Below are positions 1 to 7,255 of a stretch of 9,569 bases of DNA, one piece after another. Position numbers and translations under genes: made by a program. Numbering within the stretch: position 1 is the stretch's first letter; each line of letters starts with the position of its first letter. The notes beneath the pieces were generated by a model. The model worked only from the letters and a program-made list of their open reading frames with translations, did not search any database and had not been told where the DNA came from. Origin of the DNA: an uncultured Clostridia bacterium (GTDB taxonomy: Bacteria > Bacillota > Clostridia > UBA1381 > UMGS1253); contig CAKSHP010000045.1 of NCBI GenBank assembly GCA_934457145.1, positions 1 through 9,569 on the forward strand, in the 5' to 3' direction.

Positions 1-385
1 CCTTATAACCGAAACGGTAATGAAATCCGGCAACCACATATTCTATATTAAATTTTTGTTTAAGCATTTTTATAAATGCCTCTGCCGGCATATGCATAAA
101 CTCTTCGTTAAAATCTTCAAAATAAGCAAAATCAACATCCGTTTTTTCGAGGATTTTTATTCTGTGTTCATTTGTATAAAGAACAGCTGAATTGCTGTTT
201 AAGTCAGTGTTTTTAACCGGTCTTTGCAAAAAGGAATATACCCCCGAAACAAGACCGTTTTTTTGTGACAATGAAACGGCGGTATTAATAAGCTTTAAAT
301 GTGCTTTATGCAAAGCATCAAAACTCCCAAGCGCAAGGCAAGTCCCGCGCTTTAAATTCACCGGTTCGTTTATATACACGTTCAC
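1..385 (-). CDS. ribF: Bifunctional riboflavin kinase/FAD synthetase, N-terminal part (3' end beyond left edge)
   Basis: Only the first 128 codons lie in the window; the reading frame is open to the left edge. RibF converts riboflavin to FMN (C-terminal kinase domain, not seen here) and FMN to FAD (N-terminal nucleotidyltransferase domain, the part seen here). Visible hallmarks are 'LALGSFDALHKAH' at about residues 17-29, matching the family's G-x-F-D-G-x-H-x-G-H ATP-binding loop, and 'VVAGFHYRFGYK' at the end, matching the family's 'GxDFxFG' flavin-site segment. The first motif is off-consensus: FDA instead of FDG, and HKAH instead of HxGH. The usual 'TFxPHP' appears as 'SFLQRP'. I chose a GTG start at 385 because AAGGGG (400-395) sits 9 nt upstream, just after the truB stop codon; the nearby ATG at 390 runs straight into a stop. 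ribF after truB is the normal Firmicutes order. The assignment rests on order plus N-terminal similarity; a catalytically altered RibF-like protein is possible. Confidence 0.82.
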   Translation of the reverse strand, partial: MNVYINEPVNLKRGTCLALGSFDALHKAHLKLINTAVSLSQKNGLVSGVYSFLQRPVKNTDLNSNSAVLYTNEHRIKILEKTDVDFAYFEDFNEEFMHMPAEAFIKMLKQKFNIEYVVAGFHYRFGYK

Positions 386-400
386 CGCATTCCGCCCCTT

Positions 401-1291
401 TTAGTTTACGCTCCAAAAAGATGTAAGCATTTTTAATATACCGTTTTGCATCTGAGAAATGCATAAAAAGTTGTTATCTTGACCATATATGCGAACTTTT
501 TCGCCTTCATAACCGTCAAATCCGGAAAGAGTCACACCGTTTTTTACTTTGAATTCGTCTTTTGCTCCGACAAAAACGGCTCTGAACTCTTCAAACAGCT
601 TGTCTGTCGGGATAATCAGTTTTTCCAGTTCATTGTTTTCGGCAGCTCTTTCAATCATTTCCGCTGTATGCGAATCCTCTATGTTAAACGCTCCGCTTTG
701 GATACGCTTTAAATCACCCATACATGCTCCGCATCCCAAAGCTTTTCCTATGTCACTGCAAAGGGTTCTAATGTATGTTCCTTTTGAACAGCAAACCTCT
801 ATAACAGCAGATTTGTTTTGCATATCAAACTCTTTTAAATCAATTGAATAAATACAGATTTCTCTTGCGTTTCTGTTTACGGTTTCACCTTTCCTTGCAA
901 GCTCATAAAGCTTTTTGCCGTTTATCTTTACAGCCGAATACATCGGCGGAATTTGTTTTATATTTCCGATAAAGCTGTTTAAAACACTTAAAAATTCGTC
1001 CTCAGAAAAAGAAGCAACCTCTTTTTTTTCTAAAATATTTCCGCACAAATCCTCTGTGTCGGTTACAATTCCGAAATGAATATGCGCCAAATATTTTTTC
1101 CTGCCGTTTGCAATATAATCCGACGCCTTAGTTGCATTTCCGAGGCATATCGGAAGCACACCCGTTGCGTTGGGGTCAAGCGTTCCCGTGTGTCCCACAC
1201 GTTTTTGCATTGCCGTCCGGCGCATAAAATAAATCATATCGTGTGACGTTTTTCCTTTTGGCTTATTTAATACCACAACTCCGTTATACAT
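401..1291 (-). CDS. truB: tRNA pseudouridine(55) synthase TruB
   Basis: Isomerises U55 in the T-psi-C loop of most tRNAs to pseudouridine; cytoplasmic. The 296-residue protein has the family signature at residues 33-52, 'GHTGTLDPNATGVLPICLGN', with D39 the expected catalytic aspartate. The N-terminal 'GVVVLNKPKGKTSHD' (4-18) and the mid-protein 'IPPMYSAVKINGKKLYELARKG' region are also typical, as is the 'CSKGTYIRTLCSDIGKALG' segment. The C-terminal 80 or so residues fit the small TruB C-terminal/PUA-like domain. Length is normal for a bacterial TruB. It lies 18 nt after nrnA and 15 nt before ribF; its stop codon abuts the ribF ribosome binding site, which suggests coupled translation. The ATG start at 1291 has only a weak upstream GGTGTGAG, consistent with dependence on ribosomes arriving from nrnA. 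No key residue is missing. Confidence 0.97.
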   Translation of the reverse strand: MYNGVVVLNKPKGKTSHDMIYFMRRTAMQKRVGHTGTLDPNATGVLPICLGNATKASDYIANGRKKYLAHIHFGIVTDTEDLCGNILEKKEVASFSEDEFLSVLNSFIGNIKQIPPMYSAVKINGKKLYELARKGETVNRNAREICIYSIDLKEFDMQNKSAVIEVCCSKGTYIRTLCSDIGKALGCGACMGDLKRIQSGAFNIEDSHTAEMIERAAENNELEKLIIPTDKLFEEFRAVFVGAKDEFKVKNGVTLSGFDGYEGEKVRIYGQDNNFLCISQMQNGILKMLTSFWSVN

Positions 1292-1309
1292 AAATGCTCA
1301 CACCATTTT

Positions 1310-2260
1310 TTATATTACCTTTAAAATTTCTTTTACGATACTGTTTTTTACTTCAAAAATGTCTTTGTCTTTAACCATAAAACCTGCCGCACGAGCATGT
1401 CCGCCGCCGCCGAAAACCTTTGCAACCAAAGATACGTCAACGTAATTTGCAGACCTTATGCTAATTTTTATTCCGCCGCCGGCTTCTTTTAAAGAAACTG
1501 CCACTTCCGCTCCGCGCACCTTTCTCGGTATTTCAACCAAAGCGTCTGTGTCCTCTGGCAAAATATTATACTTTGAAAAAATATTTTTGTCTGCGGTAAG
1601 CACACATATTTTGCCGTCTCCGAAAAGTTCAAGGCGGCTTGAAAGTTCGCCTTTTAGCTTTATAACATCTAAATCTTCCGTGTCATAAACAGCTTTGCTT
1701 ATTTCCCAGTGCTTTATATCATGCGAGATAAGCTTTGATGCAATTTCAAATGTTTCGCTTGTAACATTTGAGTATTTAAAGTTTCCCGTATCTCCCACTA
1801 TAGCTGTGTAAAGATTTTTTGCTGCGCTTGAATTTACCGGCATATTCATAAATTCAAAAAGCCTGTAAACCAAAACCGCCGTAGCCGCTGCTTTTTCATC
1901 AACCCTGTTAATATCAGCAAAATTTGTGTTTGTCTGATGGTGGTCGATTGAAACGCTTTTCTTTGCTTTGTCAAGTATGTTTTTTCTTTTTCCGAGTCTG
2001 CCGGTATCAGCGCAGTCAAGACATAATACCATGTCTGCATCATACGCCTTTTTTTCGTCATACACTTCATACTCACACGGCAAATAATACTCAATATATA
2101 CAGGCATTTTTTCGTCTAAAATAATTTTGCACTCTTTGCCCTTTTGCTTAAGCATTTCTTTTACGGCGCATGACGAACCTATTGCATCGGCATCGGGAAA
2201 AATGTGGGGCAGAATTATTATATTTTGTGCATCATTTAAAGCCTGTGCAACCTCTTTCAA
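1310..2260 (-). CDS. nrnA: DHH/DHHA1 phosphoesterase, NrnA-like (nanoRNase / pAp phosphatase / c-di-NMP hydrolase)
   Basis: A 316-residue DHH-family protein. Family members hydrolyse short RNA oligonucleotides, 3'-phosphoadenosine 5'-phosphate or linear/cyclic dinucleotides using two Mn2+ ions. Expected metal ligands are visible: 'HIFPDADAIGS' (H19, D23, D25), 'LCLDCAD' (D82), the DHH triad 'IDHHQTN' (D106-H108) and 'GDTGNF' (D157). The DHHA1 domain closes with 'GGGGHARAAGF' (284-294), the substrate-binding glycine-rich loop. There is no membrane segment or GGDEF domain, so this is the stand-alone NrnA type, not GdpP. The start is TTG at 2260, overlapping the rbfA stop codon (TTGA); a GGGGGGACGAGG stretch just upstream supplies ribosome binding. 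No other start fits, because the conserved N-terminus follows directly. The place between rbfA and truB is standard in Firmicutes. Exact substrate preference cannot be read from the sequence. Confidence 0.93.
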   Translation of the reverse strand: MKEVAQALNDAQNIIILPHIFPDADAIGSSCAVKEMLKQKGKECKIILDEKMPVYIEYYLPCEYEVYDEKKAYDADMVLCLDCADTGRLGKRKNILDKAKKSVSIDHHQTNTNFADINRVDEKAAATAVLVYRLFEFMNMPVNSSAAKNLYTAIVGDTGNFKYSNVTSETFEIASKLISHDIKHWEISKAVYDTEDLDVIKLKGELSSRLELFGDGKICVLTADKNIFSKYNILPEDTDALVEIPRKVRGAEVAVSLKEAGGGIKISIRSANYVDVSLVAKVFGGGGHARAAGFMVKDKDIFEVKNSIVKEILKVI

Positions 2261-2607
2261 TCCTCGTCCCCCCGAACATCGTTTAAAATTTTATTGATTT
2301 TCGCGCCGTATTCTATAGAGTGATCAAGTTCAAAAATTATTTCCGGGCTGTATCTTATTTTCATTCGGTTTCCAACCTCGCGGCGGATAAATCCCGCCGC
2401 ACTTTTCAGCCCGTCCATTGCGTCTTTTTGAACCTTTTGGTCGCCCATGACACTTATGCGCACTTTTGCATATCTTAAATCATTTGTTGCACTGACCGAA
2501 ATAACGCTTGTCATAAGCGGTATACGGCTGTCTTTAAGTTCGCGTATAATAGTGCTTATTTCGCGCATCAGCTGATCATTTATTTTATTTATTCTGTTCT
2601 GAGCCAT
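2257..2607 (-). CDS. rbfA: 30S ribosome-binding factor RbfA
   Basis: A 116-residue KH-like protein that binds the immature 30S subunit near helix 1 of 16S rRNA and acts late in small-subunit assembly, notably in the cold. Visible family blocks are 'RINKINDQLMREISTII' at the N-terminus, 'SVSATNDLRYAKVRISVMG' (about 37-55), and 'AAGFIRREVGNRMKIRYSPE' followed by 'FELDHSIEYGAKI'. The length is that of a minimal RbfA without a C-terminal extension. The ATG at 2607 has an excellent ribosome binding site, CGGAGGA, 5 nt upstream. It starts 30 nt after infB and its stop overlaps the TTG start of nrnA, so the two are probably translationally coupled. Location behind infB matches nearly all bacteria. 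Confidence 0.96.
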   Translation of the reverse strand: MAQNRINKINDQLMREISTIIRELKDSRIPLMTSVISVSATNDLRYAKVRISVMGDQKVQKDAMDGLKSAAGFIRREVGNRMKIRYSPEIIFELDHSIEYGAKINKILNDVRGDED

Positions 2608-2637
2608 TTTTTCCTCCGATTTGCAACGTTTTTGGTT

Positions 2638-4965
2638 TTATTCCGGTTTTATCTGCTCCATAACAAAACATTCTATAACGTCGCCTTCTTTTATATCGTT
2701 AAACTTTTCAATGCCCATACCGCATTCATAGCCCGTTGCAACTTCTTTAACGTCGTCTTTAAAACGTTTTAAGCTGTTTAAAATGCCTTCGTGAACAACT
2801 ATACCGTCACGCACAACGCGAACCTGGGCATTTCTTGTTATTTTACCGTCGAGAACATAACTTCCGGCAATTGTTCCGACACCTGAAACTCTAAATGTCT
2901 GTCTGACTTCCGCATGGCCGATAACCGCTTCTTTAAACTTCGGCTCAAGCATACCTTTCATTGCGGCTTCGATTTCTTCAATTGCATCGTAAATTACGCG
3001 GTAAAGTCTTATATCAACGTCGCCTCTTTCATATGCTCCTCTTGCAACGGTATCCGGTCTTACATTAAACCCAACTATAATCGCATTTGATGCAGATGCA
3101 AGCATAACGTCCGATTCGTTTACCGCACCTACACCGCCGTGTATAACATTTACTCTCACTTCTTCGTTTGAAAGCTTTGAAAGCGACTGTGTAACAGCTT
3201 CGACAGAACCTTGAACATCGGCTTTAACTATAATGTTTAATTCTTTCATGTTACCATCATTTATCTGATCAAACAAATTATCCAGAGAAACAACAGTACG
3301 TGCTTTGAATATTTCTTCTTTTTGTTTAAACTTTCGTGCCTCAACAACGCTTTTTGCGCGCTTTTCGTCCTCAACAACGTAAAATCTGTCGCCGCCTTCC
3401 GGAGTTTCGCTAAGGCCGAGAATTTCAACAGGAACGGACGGACCTGCGCTTTTAACGGATTTTCCGTGTTCATCATTCATTGCTCTTACTTTACCTACAG
3501 CTGTGCCTGCAACGATTATATCTCCTGTTCTCAACGTACCGTTTTGAACAAGAACAGTTGCTATCGGTCCTCTTGAGCGGTCAAGTCTTGCCTCTATAAC
3601 CGTACCGGTTGCATGACGGTTCGGATTAGCTTTAAGCTCTTTCATATCGGCAGACAATATAACCATTTCCAAAAGTTCATCAATATTAATTCTTTTCTTT
3701 GCAGAAACATTTACAAAGATTGTGTCGCCGCCCCAATCCTCGGGAACAAGACCGTACTCTGTGATTTCCTGTTTAACTTTGTCCGGATTTGCGCCCTCTT
3801 TATCAATTTTATTAACAGCAACAATAACCGTAACATTTGCAGCCTTTGCATGGTTTATCGATTCAATCGTCTGCGGCATAATACCGTCATCTGCCGCAAC
3901 AACCAATATCGCTATATCCGTTACCTGTGCACCTCTTGCACGCATAGCCGTAAACGCTTCATGACCGGGAGTATCCAGAAATGTTATTCCCCTGCCGTTT
4001 ATATTTACGCGGTATGCACCTATATGCTGAGTGATGCCGCCGGCTTCTTTGTCAACAACATGGGTTTCACGTATTGCATCCAAAAGCGAGGTCTTACCAT
4101 GGTCAACGTGTCCCATAACAACAACAACCGGAGAGCGTTCCTGTAAATCTTCTTCCTTATCCGGCTGCTCATATTCTTTAAGAAGAATATCTTCATCAGA
4201 CAAAATAATTTCTTTTTCAACCTTTGCGCCCAGTTCTTCTGCCACCAAAGAAGCTGTGTCAAAGTCTATTATCTGGCTTACCGATGCCATTATTCCCAAA
4301 AGCATAAGCTTTTTAATAATTTCCGTCGCCGGTTTTTTCATTCTTGAAGCAAGCTCTCCAACCGAAATTTCGTCCGGTATGCTAACTTTTAAAACCTGAG
4401 GTTTAGGTTTTTCCTGTTTCTGAGGAGCCGTAAATTTGTTTTGCGTAAACCGGTTGTCACGCTGGCGCTGAGCCGCCTTTTTAATCTTCTGTTTTTTAAC
4501 AGTGTTGTCAACTTTAATATTCTCAGGTACAAGCTCCTCTATTCTTTCGGTATCAAGTTTGGATAAGTCGACAACGCTTTGTCTTGTGTCTATATGACGC
4601 ATTCTTCTTGCAACAGGCTCGATTTTCGTGTCAACTGCTTCACTTTCATTTGTTTCCACAGCTTTGCTCTCGCTTGTATCTTTTTTACTTTCGCTTTTGG
4701 CGGGATCCTTTTTATTAGTTTTTTCTTTTGTTTCCTCTTTTTTGGTTTCTTTAATCAAATCACCGAAAACAGACATATCCACTTCGCCTTCCGGAAAAGC
4801 GTACATTCTTGTATAGTACTCAAAAATCAAACTAAGCTGTTCTTCGTCGAGCGACGCGGCATGATTTTTTAAGACAATTCCGTTATCGGCAAATATTTTA
4901 ATAATTTCCGCACTTTTTACTTTTAAACTTTTTGCAACTTCGTGCACCTTAATTTTTTGTAACAT
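2638..4965 (-). CDS. infB: Translation initiation factor IF-2
   Basis: A 775-residue GTPase that delivers fMet-tRNA to the 30S subunit and promotes 50S joining. It has two IF2_N modules (residues 1-54 and about 195-250) separated by a charged, Lys/Glu/Ser/Thr-rich disordered linker (about 72-190). The linker contains the motif 'HIDTRQSVVDLSKLDTERIE', of a kind often seen in clostridial IF2. The G domain has every expected box: G1 GHVDHGKT (285-292), 'GGITQHIGAY' (309-318), G3 DTPGH (331-335), G4 NKID (385-388) and G5 SAK (421-423). The remaining sequence covers domains II, III and the tRNA-binding C-terminal domain ('AEVRQTFRVSGVGTIAGSYV'). The ATG at 4965 has CGGAGGT spaced 5-6 nt upstream. 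A 52-nt spacer holding a stem-loop separates it from ylxQ. No defect is visible. Confidence 0.98.
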   Translation of the reverse strand: MLQKIKVHEVAKSLKVKSAEIIKIFADNGIVLKNHAASLDEEQLSLIFEYYTRMYAFPEGEVDMSVFGDLIKETKKEETKEKTNKKDPAKSESKKDTSESKAVETNESEAVDTKIEPVARRMRHIDTRQSVVDLSKLDTERIEELVPENIKVDNTVKKQKIKKAAQRQRDNRFTQNKFTAPQKQEKPKPQVLKVSIPDEISVGELASRMKKPATEIIKKLMLLGIMASVSQIIDFDTASLVAEELGAKVEKEIILSDEDILLKEYEQPDKEEDLQERSPVVVVMGHVDHGKTSLLDAIRETHVVDKEAGGITQHIGAYRVNINGRGITFLDTPGHEAFTAMRARGAQVTDIAILVVAADDGIMPQTIESINHAKAANVTVIVAVNKIDKEGANPDKVKQEITEYGLVPEDWGGDTIFVNVSAKKRINIDELLEMVILSADMKELKANPNRHATGTVIEARLDRSRGPIATVLVQNGTLRTGDIIVAGTAVGKVRAMNDEHGKSVKSAGPSVPVEILGLSETPEGGDRFYVVEDEKRAKSVVEARKFKQKEEIFKARTVVSLDNLFDQINDGNMKELNIIVKADVQGSVEAVTQSLSKLSNEEVRVNVIHGGVGAVNESDVMLASASNAIIVGFNVRPDTVARGAYERGDVDIRLYRVIYDAIEEIEAAMKGMLEPKFKEAVIGHAEVRQTFRVSGVGTIAGSYVLDGKITRNAQVRVVRDGIVVHEGILNSLKRFKDDVKEVATGYECGMGIEKFNDIKEGDVIECFVMEQIKPE

Positions 4966-4980
4966 ATATGACCTCCGTTC

Positions 4981-5016
4981 CGTCGGGGTGGCATAAGATA
5001 AAAATCTTAACCGACG
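4981..5016 (-). promoter_or_regulatory. Stem-loop between ylxQ and infB, just upstream of the infB ribosome binding site
   Basis: In the minus-strand transcript the spacer can fold into a two-part hairpin. The outer stem is CGUCGG (5016-5011) with CCGACG (4986-4981). The inner stem is UAAGAU (5009-5004) with AUCUUA (4999-4994), with an AU-rich 4-nt loop (5003-5000). The two are joined by an asymmetric internal loop of 1 versus 7 nt. The structure fills most of the 52-nt spacer and ends about 4 nt before the CGGAGGT of infB. There is no U-run after it, so it is not an intrinsic terminator. It may affect infB translation or transcript processing; that is inference only. Confidence 0.5.
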
Positions 5017-5017
5017 T

Positions 5018-5344
5018 TTATTTCTGATTATTCACACTTTCATTTTTCAAAACAGCTTTTTTTATACCTGCTGCAAAGTTTTTATCACACACCGCCAGAA
5101 CGCTCACGTTTTCTTTACCGGTATAATGCGAAAGTTCTTCTTTGGTGGAGTATTGATAAAACTCTGCGCCGTAGTACATACAGCTGTTTTTAAACTTCTT
5201 TTTAGTGTTGTCCGCGGCATCGTTTGCCGCTATTATAATATCTGCACTGCCTTTTTGCAGCGCCCGCTGACACGCAAGCGCGCCAACGCTTATTTTTCTT
5301 GCTTTGCTTGCCAGGCTGACAAGCCATAATGCAGAATTTCTCAT
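5018..5344 (-). CDS. ylxQ: L7Ae/L30e-family RNA-binding protein YlxQ
   Basis: A small (108-residue) protein of the L7Ae/L30e/S12e/Gadd45 fold, whose members bind kink-turn RNAs. Diagnostic segments are 'SLASKARKISVGALACQRAL' (10-29), 'IIIAANDAADNTKKKFKNSC' (36-55, matching the family's DASxNTxKK motif) and the C-terminal 'VSVLAVCDKNFAAGIKKAV'. YlxQ homologues occupy this slot between ylxR and infB in Bacillus and Clostridia and their natural RNA target is not well defined. The ATG at 5344 is 3 nt after the ylxR stop codon, and the AAGGA used for it lies inside the last ylxR codons, so translation is probably coupled. A stem-loop follows the stop codon, ahead of infB. Function beyond RNA binding cannot be inferred. 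Confidence 0.9.
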   Translation of the reverse strand: MRNSALWLVSLASKARKISVGALACQRALQKGSADIIIAANDAADNTKKKFKNSCMYYGAEFYQYSTKEELSHYTGKENVSVLAVCDKNFAAGIKKAVLKNESVNNQK

Positions 5345-5347
5345 TTT

Positions 5348-5623
5348 CTAATTTTCCTTATTTTCGTATACTAAATCCGCAAGCTTTTTATAAATACTTT
5401 TGTCAATTTTTTGCTTAAAGCTTTTCTCTATTGCAGATCTTTTTTCCGCATTTTTAATGCATTCTTCGGATTTGCATATATATGCTCCCCTGCCCTCGGC
5501 TTTAAAATCAAAATCTATCGAAACATTTTCGGATTTGTTTTTTGATATTCGTATAAGCTCGCGCTTATTTTTTCTCGTTCGGCAAATCACGCACATTCTC
5601 TCGCAAATCTTTTCCACAAACAC
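5348..5623 (-). CDS. rnpM: RNase P modulator RnpM (YlxR family, DUF448)
   Basis: A 91-residue basic RNA-binding protein of the YlxR family. The Bacillus subtilis member was reported to bind RNase P RNA and dampen RNase P activity, hence RnpM. The family signature is clear: 'RMCVICRTRKNKRELIRI' (9-26 from the chosen start) and 'EGRGAYIC' (43-50). Cysteines C11/C14 and C50/C55 form a C-x2-C plus C-x4-C pattern that could hold zinc, as in many clostridial members. I chose GTG at 5623: GGGAG (5632-5628) lies 4 nt upstream and the resulting length is normal. The frame remains open to a TTG at 5644, which would add 7 residues, overlap the end of nusA and lack a good ribosome binding site. It sits 13 nt after nusA and 3 nt before ylxQ. 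Confidence 0.88.
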   Translation of the reverse strand: MFVEKICERMCVICRTRKNKRELIRISKNKSENVSIDFDFKAEGRGAYICKSEECIKNAEKRSAIEKSFKQKIDKSIYKKLADLVYENKEN

Positions 5624-5636
5624 TTCAGCTCCCGTA

Positions 5637-6725
5637 TTATTCAATAATATCGCTCATTTCAGCGCCGCTTTCGCTTTTGATATCTATTTTCCAGCCCGTG
5701 AGCTTTGCTGCAAGGCGCGCGTTCTGACCGGCTTTGCCTATTGCCAAAGAGAGCTGATTGTCCGGAACAACAACTTTTGCAAACTTATTTTCCTCATCAA
5801 TATCAACACTTACAACCTCAGACGGACTCAGGCTTGCTGCAATGTACTGCGCCGGATCGGGACTCCATTTAACAATATCAATCTTCTCTCCGCCTATTTC
5901 ATCGCTGACAATCTGCACGCGTCTGCCCTGTGCACCTATGCATGCGCCCTGTGCATCAACGTTTTCATCTTTTGAATAAACGCTCATCTTTGTTCTTGAA
6001 CCGGCTTCGCGGCAAATTCCCTTTATTTCAACAATTCCGTCTGCAATTTCCGGAACTTCGGATTCAAAAAGCTTTTTAACCAGTCCGGCATGCACTCTTG
6101 AAACCAAAATCGAAATTCCTCTCGAACCGCTTTCTACTTTTAATATATATACTTTAAGTTTGTCATGAAAATGATAAACCTCATTTGGCACTTGCTCCGA
6201 TTGATTTAAAAGAGCTTCTGTGTTTCCTATGCCCAAAAAGACTTTACCTTTTTCAATTCTTTCAACAACACCGGTTATTATATCGTTTTCGCGTCCGGCA
6301 TACTCGTTTAATATGTTTGATCTTTCGGCTTCGCGTATGCGCTGAGTAACGACTTGTTTTGCTGTCTGTGCCGCAATTCTTCCGAAATCAGCCGGAGTAA
6401 CCTCAATGTTTACGATATCGCCGATTGTATAATGACCGCTGATTTTTTTTGCGTCCTCCAGGCTTATCTGAGTCATGTTGTTTTCGATTTCTTCAACAAC
6501 TTCCTTCTGTGCGCAAACCTTAATATCTCCTGTTTCGCGGTTAATATCAACCAACACATTCTGCGCCGAAGCAAAGTTTCTTTTATATGCAGATATCAAA
6601 GCAGCCTCCAATGCGTCAAATAACACATCTTTCGGAATTCTTTTTTCGCTGCATAATGCATCCAGCGCTAAAATCAATTCTCTGCTGTCGCCGACAACAC
6701 TCTTCTTCTTAGTCACTTTTTTCAT
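5637..6725 (-). CDS. nusA: Transcription termination/antitermination factor NusA
   Basis: Binds RNA polymerase and nascent RNA, enhancing pausing and modulating intrinsic termination and antitermination. The 362-residue protein shows, in order, the polymerase-binding N-terminal domain (about 13-140), an S1 domain beginning at 'DIITGVVERIEKGKVFLGI' (148-166), KH1 with the loop 'GACIGAQGRRV' (260-270) followed by 'GGEKIDIVKWS', and KH2 with 'AIGKAGQNARLA' (328-339). It ends shortly after KH2, so it lacks the acidic repeats of E. coli NusA, as is usual in Firmicutes. A lysine-rich stretch of about 10 residues precedes the usual family start. The ATG at 6725 has AAGGGAG about 12 nt upstream, a longer spacing than for its neighbours. 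It begins 26 nt after rimP. Confidence 0.97.
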   Translation of the reverse strand: MKKVTKKKSVVGDSRELILALDALCSEKRIPKDVLFDALEAALISAYKRNFASAQNVLVDINRETGDIKVCAQKEVVEEIENNMTQISLEDAKKISGHYTIGDIVNIEVTPADFGRIAAQTAKQVVTQRIREAERSNILNEYAGRENDIITGVVERIEKGKVFLGIGNTEALLNQSEQVPNEVYHFHDKLKVYILKVESGSRGISILVSRVHAGLVKKLFESEVPEIADGIVEIKGICREAGSRTKMSVYSKDENVDAQGACIGAQGRRVQIVSDEIGGEKIDIVKWSPDPAQYIAASLSPSEVVSVDIDEENKFAKVVVPDNQLSLAIGKAGQNARLAAKLTGWKIDIKSESGAEMSDIIE

Positions 6726-6751
6726 TTTTATTAAACACTCCCTTAGAAAAT

Positions 6752-7210
6752 TTAAAATTTAACTGCAAGTTTTATATAAACAGCGCCATTTACATCTATG
6801 CTGTATGTTTTGTTTTGCGTTTGAATTTCCGCCTTATTTTCGCTGTACGATTTTAATATTCCGCAAAATTCTTTCATGCCGTCTATCGGTGCATAAAGTT
6901 TGACATCAACTTCTCTGCCCGTAAAACGTATAAAATCTTTTTCGCGTTTTAACTTTCTGTCAATTCCCGGAGAACACACTTCCAAAAAATATGCCTCGGA
7001 AATCGGATCTTTTTTATCAAGTTCATCAGAAAGAAGCCTTGATATTTTTTCGCAGTCATCAATGCCTATGTATCCGTCTTCTTTGTCGATATACACTCTT
7101 AAAAAATAGCCGCTGCCTTCCTTTTTATATTCGGTTTCAACTATTTCATAGCCCATAGGTTCTGCAATTTTATTTGCAATTTCAAAAACAATCTGCTCCG
7201 TTTTAGACAT
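6752..7210 (-). CDS. rimP: Ribosome maturation factor RimP
   Basis: First gene of the operon. RimP binds the 30S subunit and helps the S12-containing region assemble; it usually accompanies nusA. The 152-residue protein has the two RimP domains. The N-terminal domain contains 'GYEIVETEYKKEGSGYFLRV' (20-39), 'DGYIGIDDCEKISRLLSDEL' (45-64) and the strongly conserved 'YFLEVCSPGIDRKLK' (74-88, family consensus LEVSSPGLDRPL). An SH3-like C-terminal domain follows. Length is typical. The ATG at 7210 is preceded by AAGGCGGTG with normal spacing. Upstream lies a structured leader and a promoter, so the operon appears to begin here rather than being read from a polC gene. Confidence 0.96.
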   Translation of the reverse strand: MSKTEQIVFEIANKIAEPMGYEIVETEYKKEGSGYFLRVYIDKEDGYIGIDDCEKISRLLSDELDKKDPISEAYFLEVCSPGIDRKLKREKDFIRFTGREVDVKLYAPIDGMKEFCGILKSYSENKAEIQTQNKTYSIDVNGAVYIKLAVKF

Positions 7211-7224
7211 TTTGTCACCGCCTT

Positions 7225-7254
7225 ATATTATTAAATTTTTTGCCGCAACAATAT
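7225..7254 (-). promoter_or_regulatory. Second stem-loop in the rimP leader, directly before the ribosome binding site
   Basis: In the minus-strand RNA, AUAUUGUU (7254-7247) can pair with AAUAAUAU (7232-7225): 8 pairs including one G-U, with a 14-nt loop. The stem ends immediately before the AAGGCGGUG ribosome binding site of rimP and begins one nucleotide after the stronger stem at 7256-7281, so the two could stack. The stem is AU-rich and weak by itself. It does not cover the ribosome binding site. Confidence 0.4.
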
Positions 7255-7255
7255 T

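Noticed and set aside
3613..4146. Long plus-strand open frame (177 codons) inside infB, and several other plus-strand frames across 192-7109
   Set aside because: They lie antisense to well-supported conserved genes, have odd low-complexity or Cys-rich translations, no convincing ribosome binding sites and no recognisable family.
4981..5016. Kink-turn motif for YlxQ
   Set aside because: The internal loop lacks the paired G-A/A-G bases and the 3-nt bulge of a kink-turn; only a general hairpin is kept.
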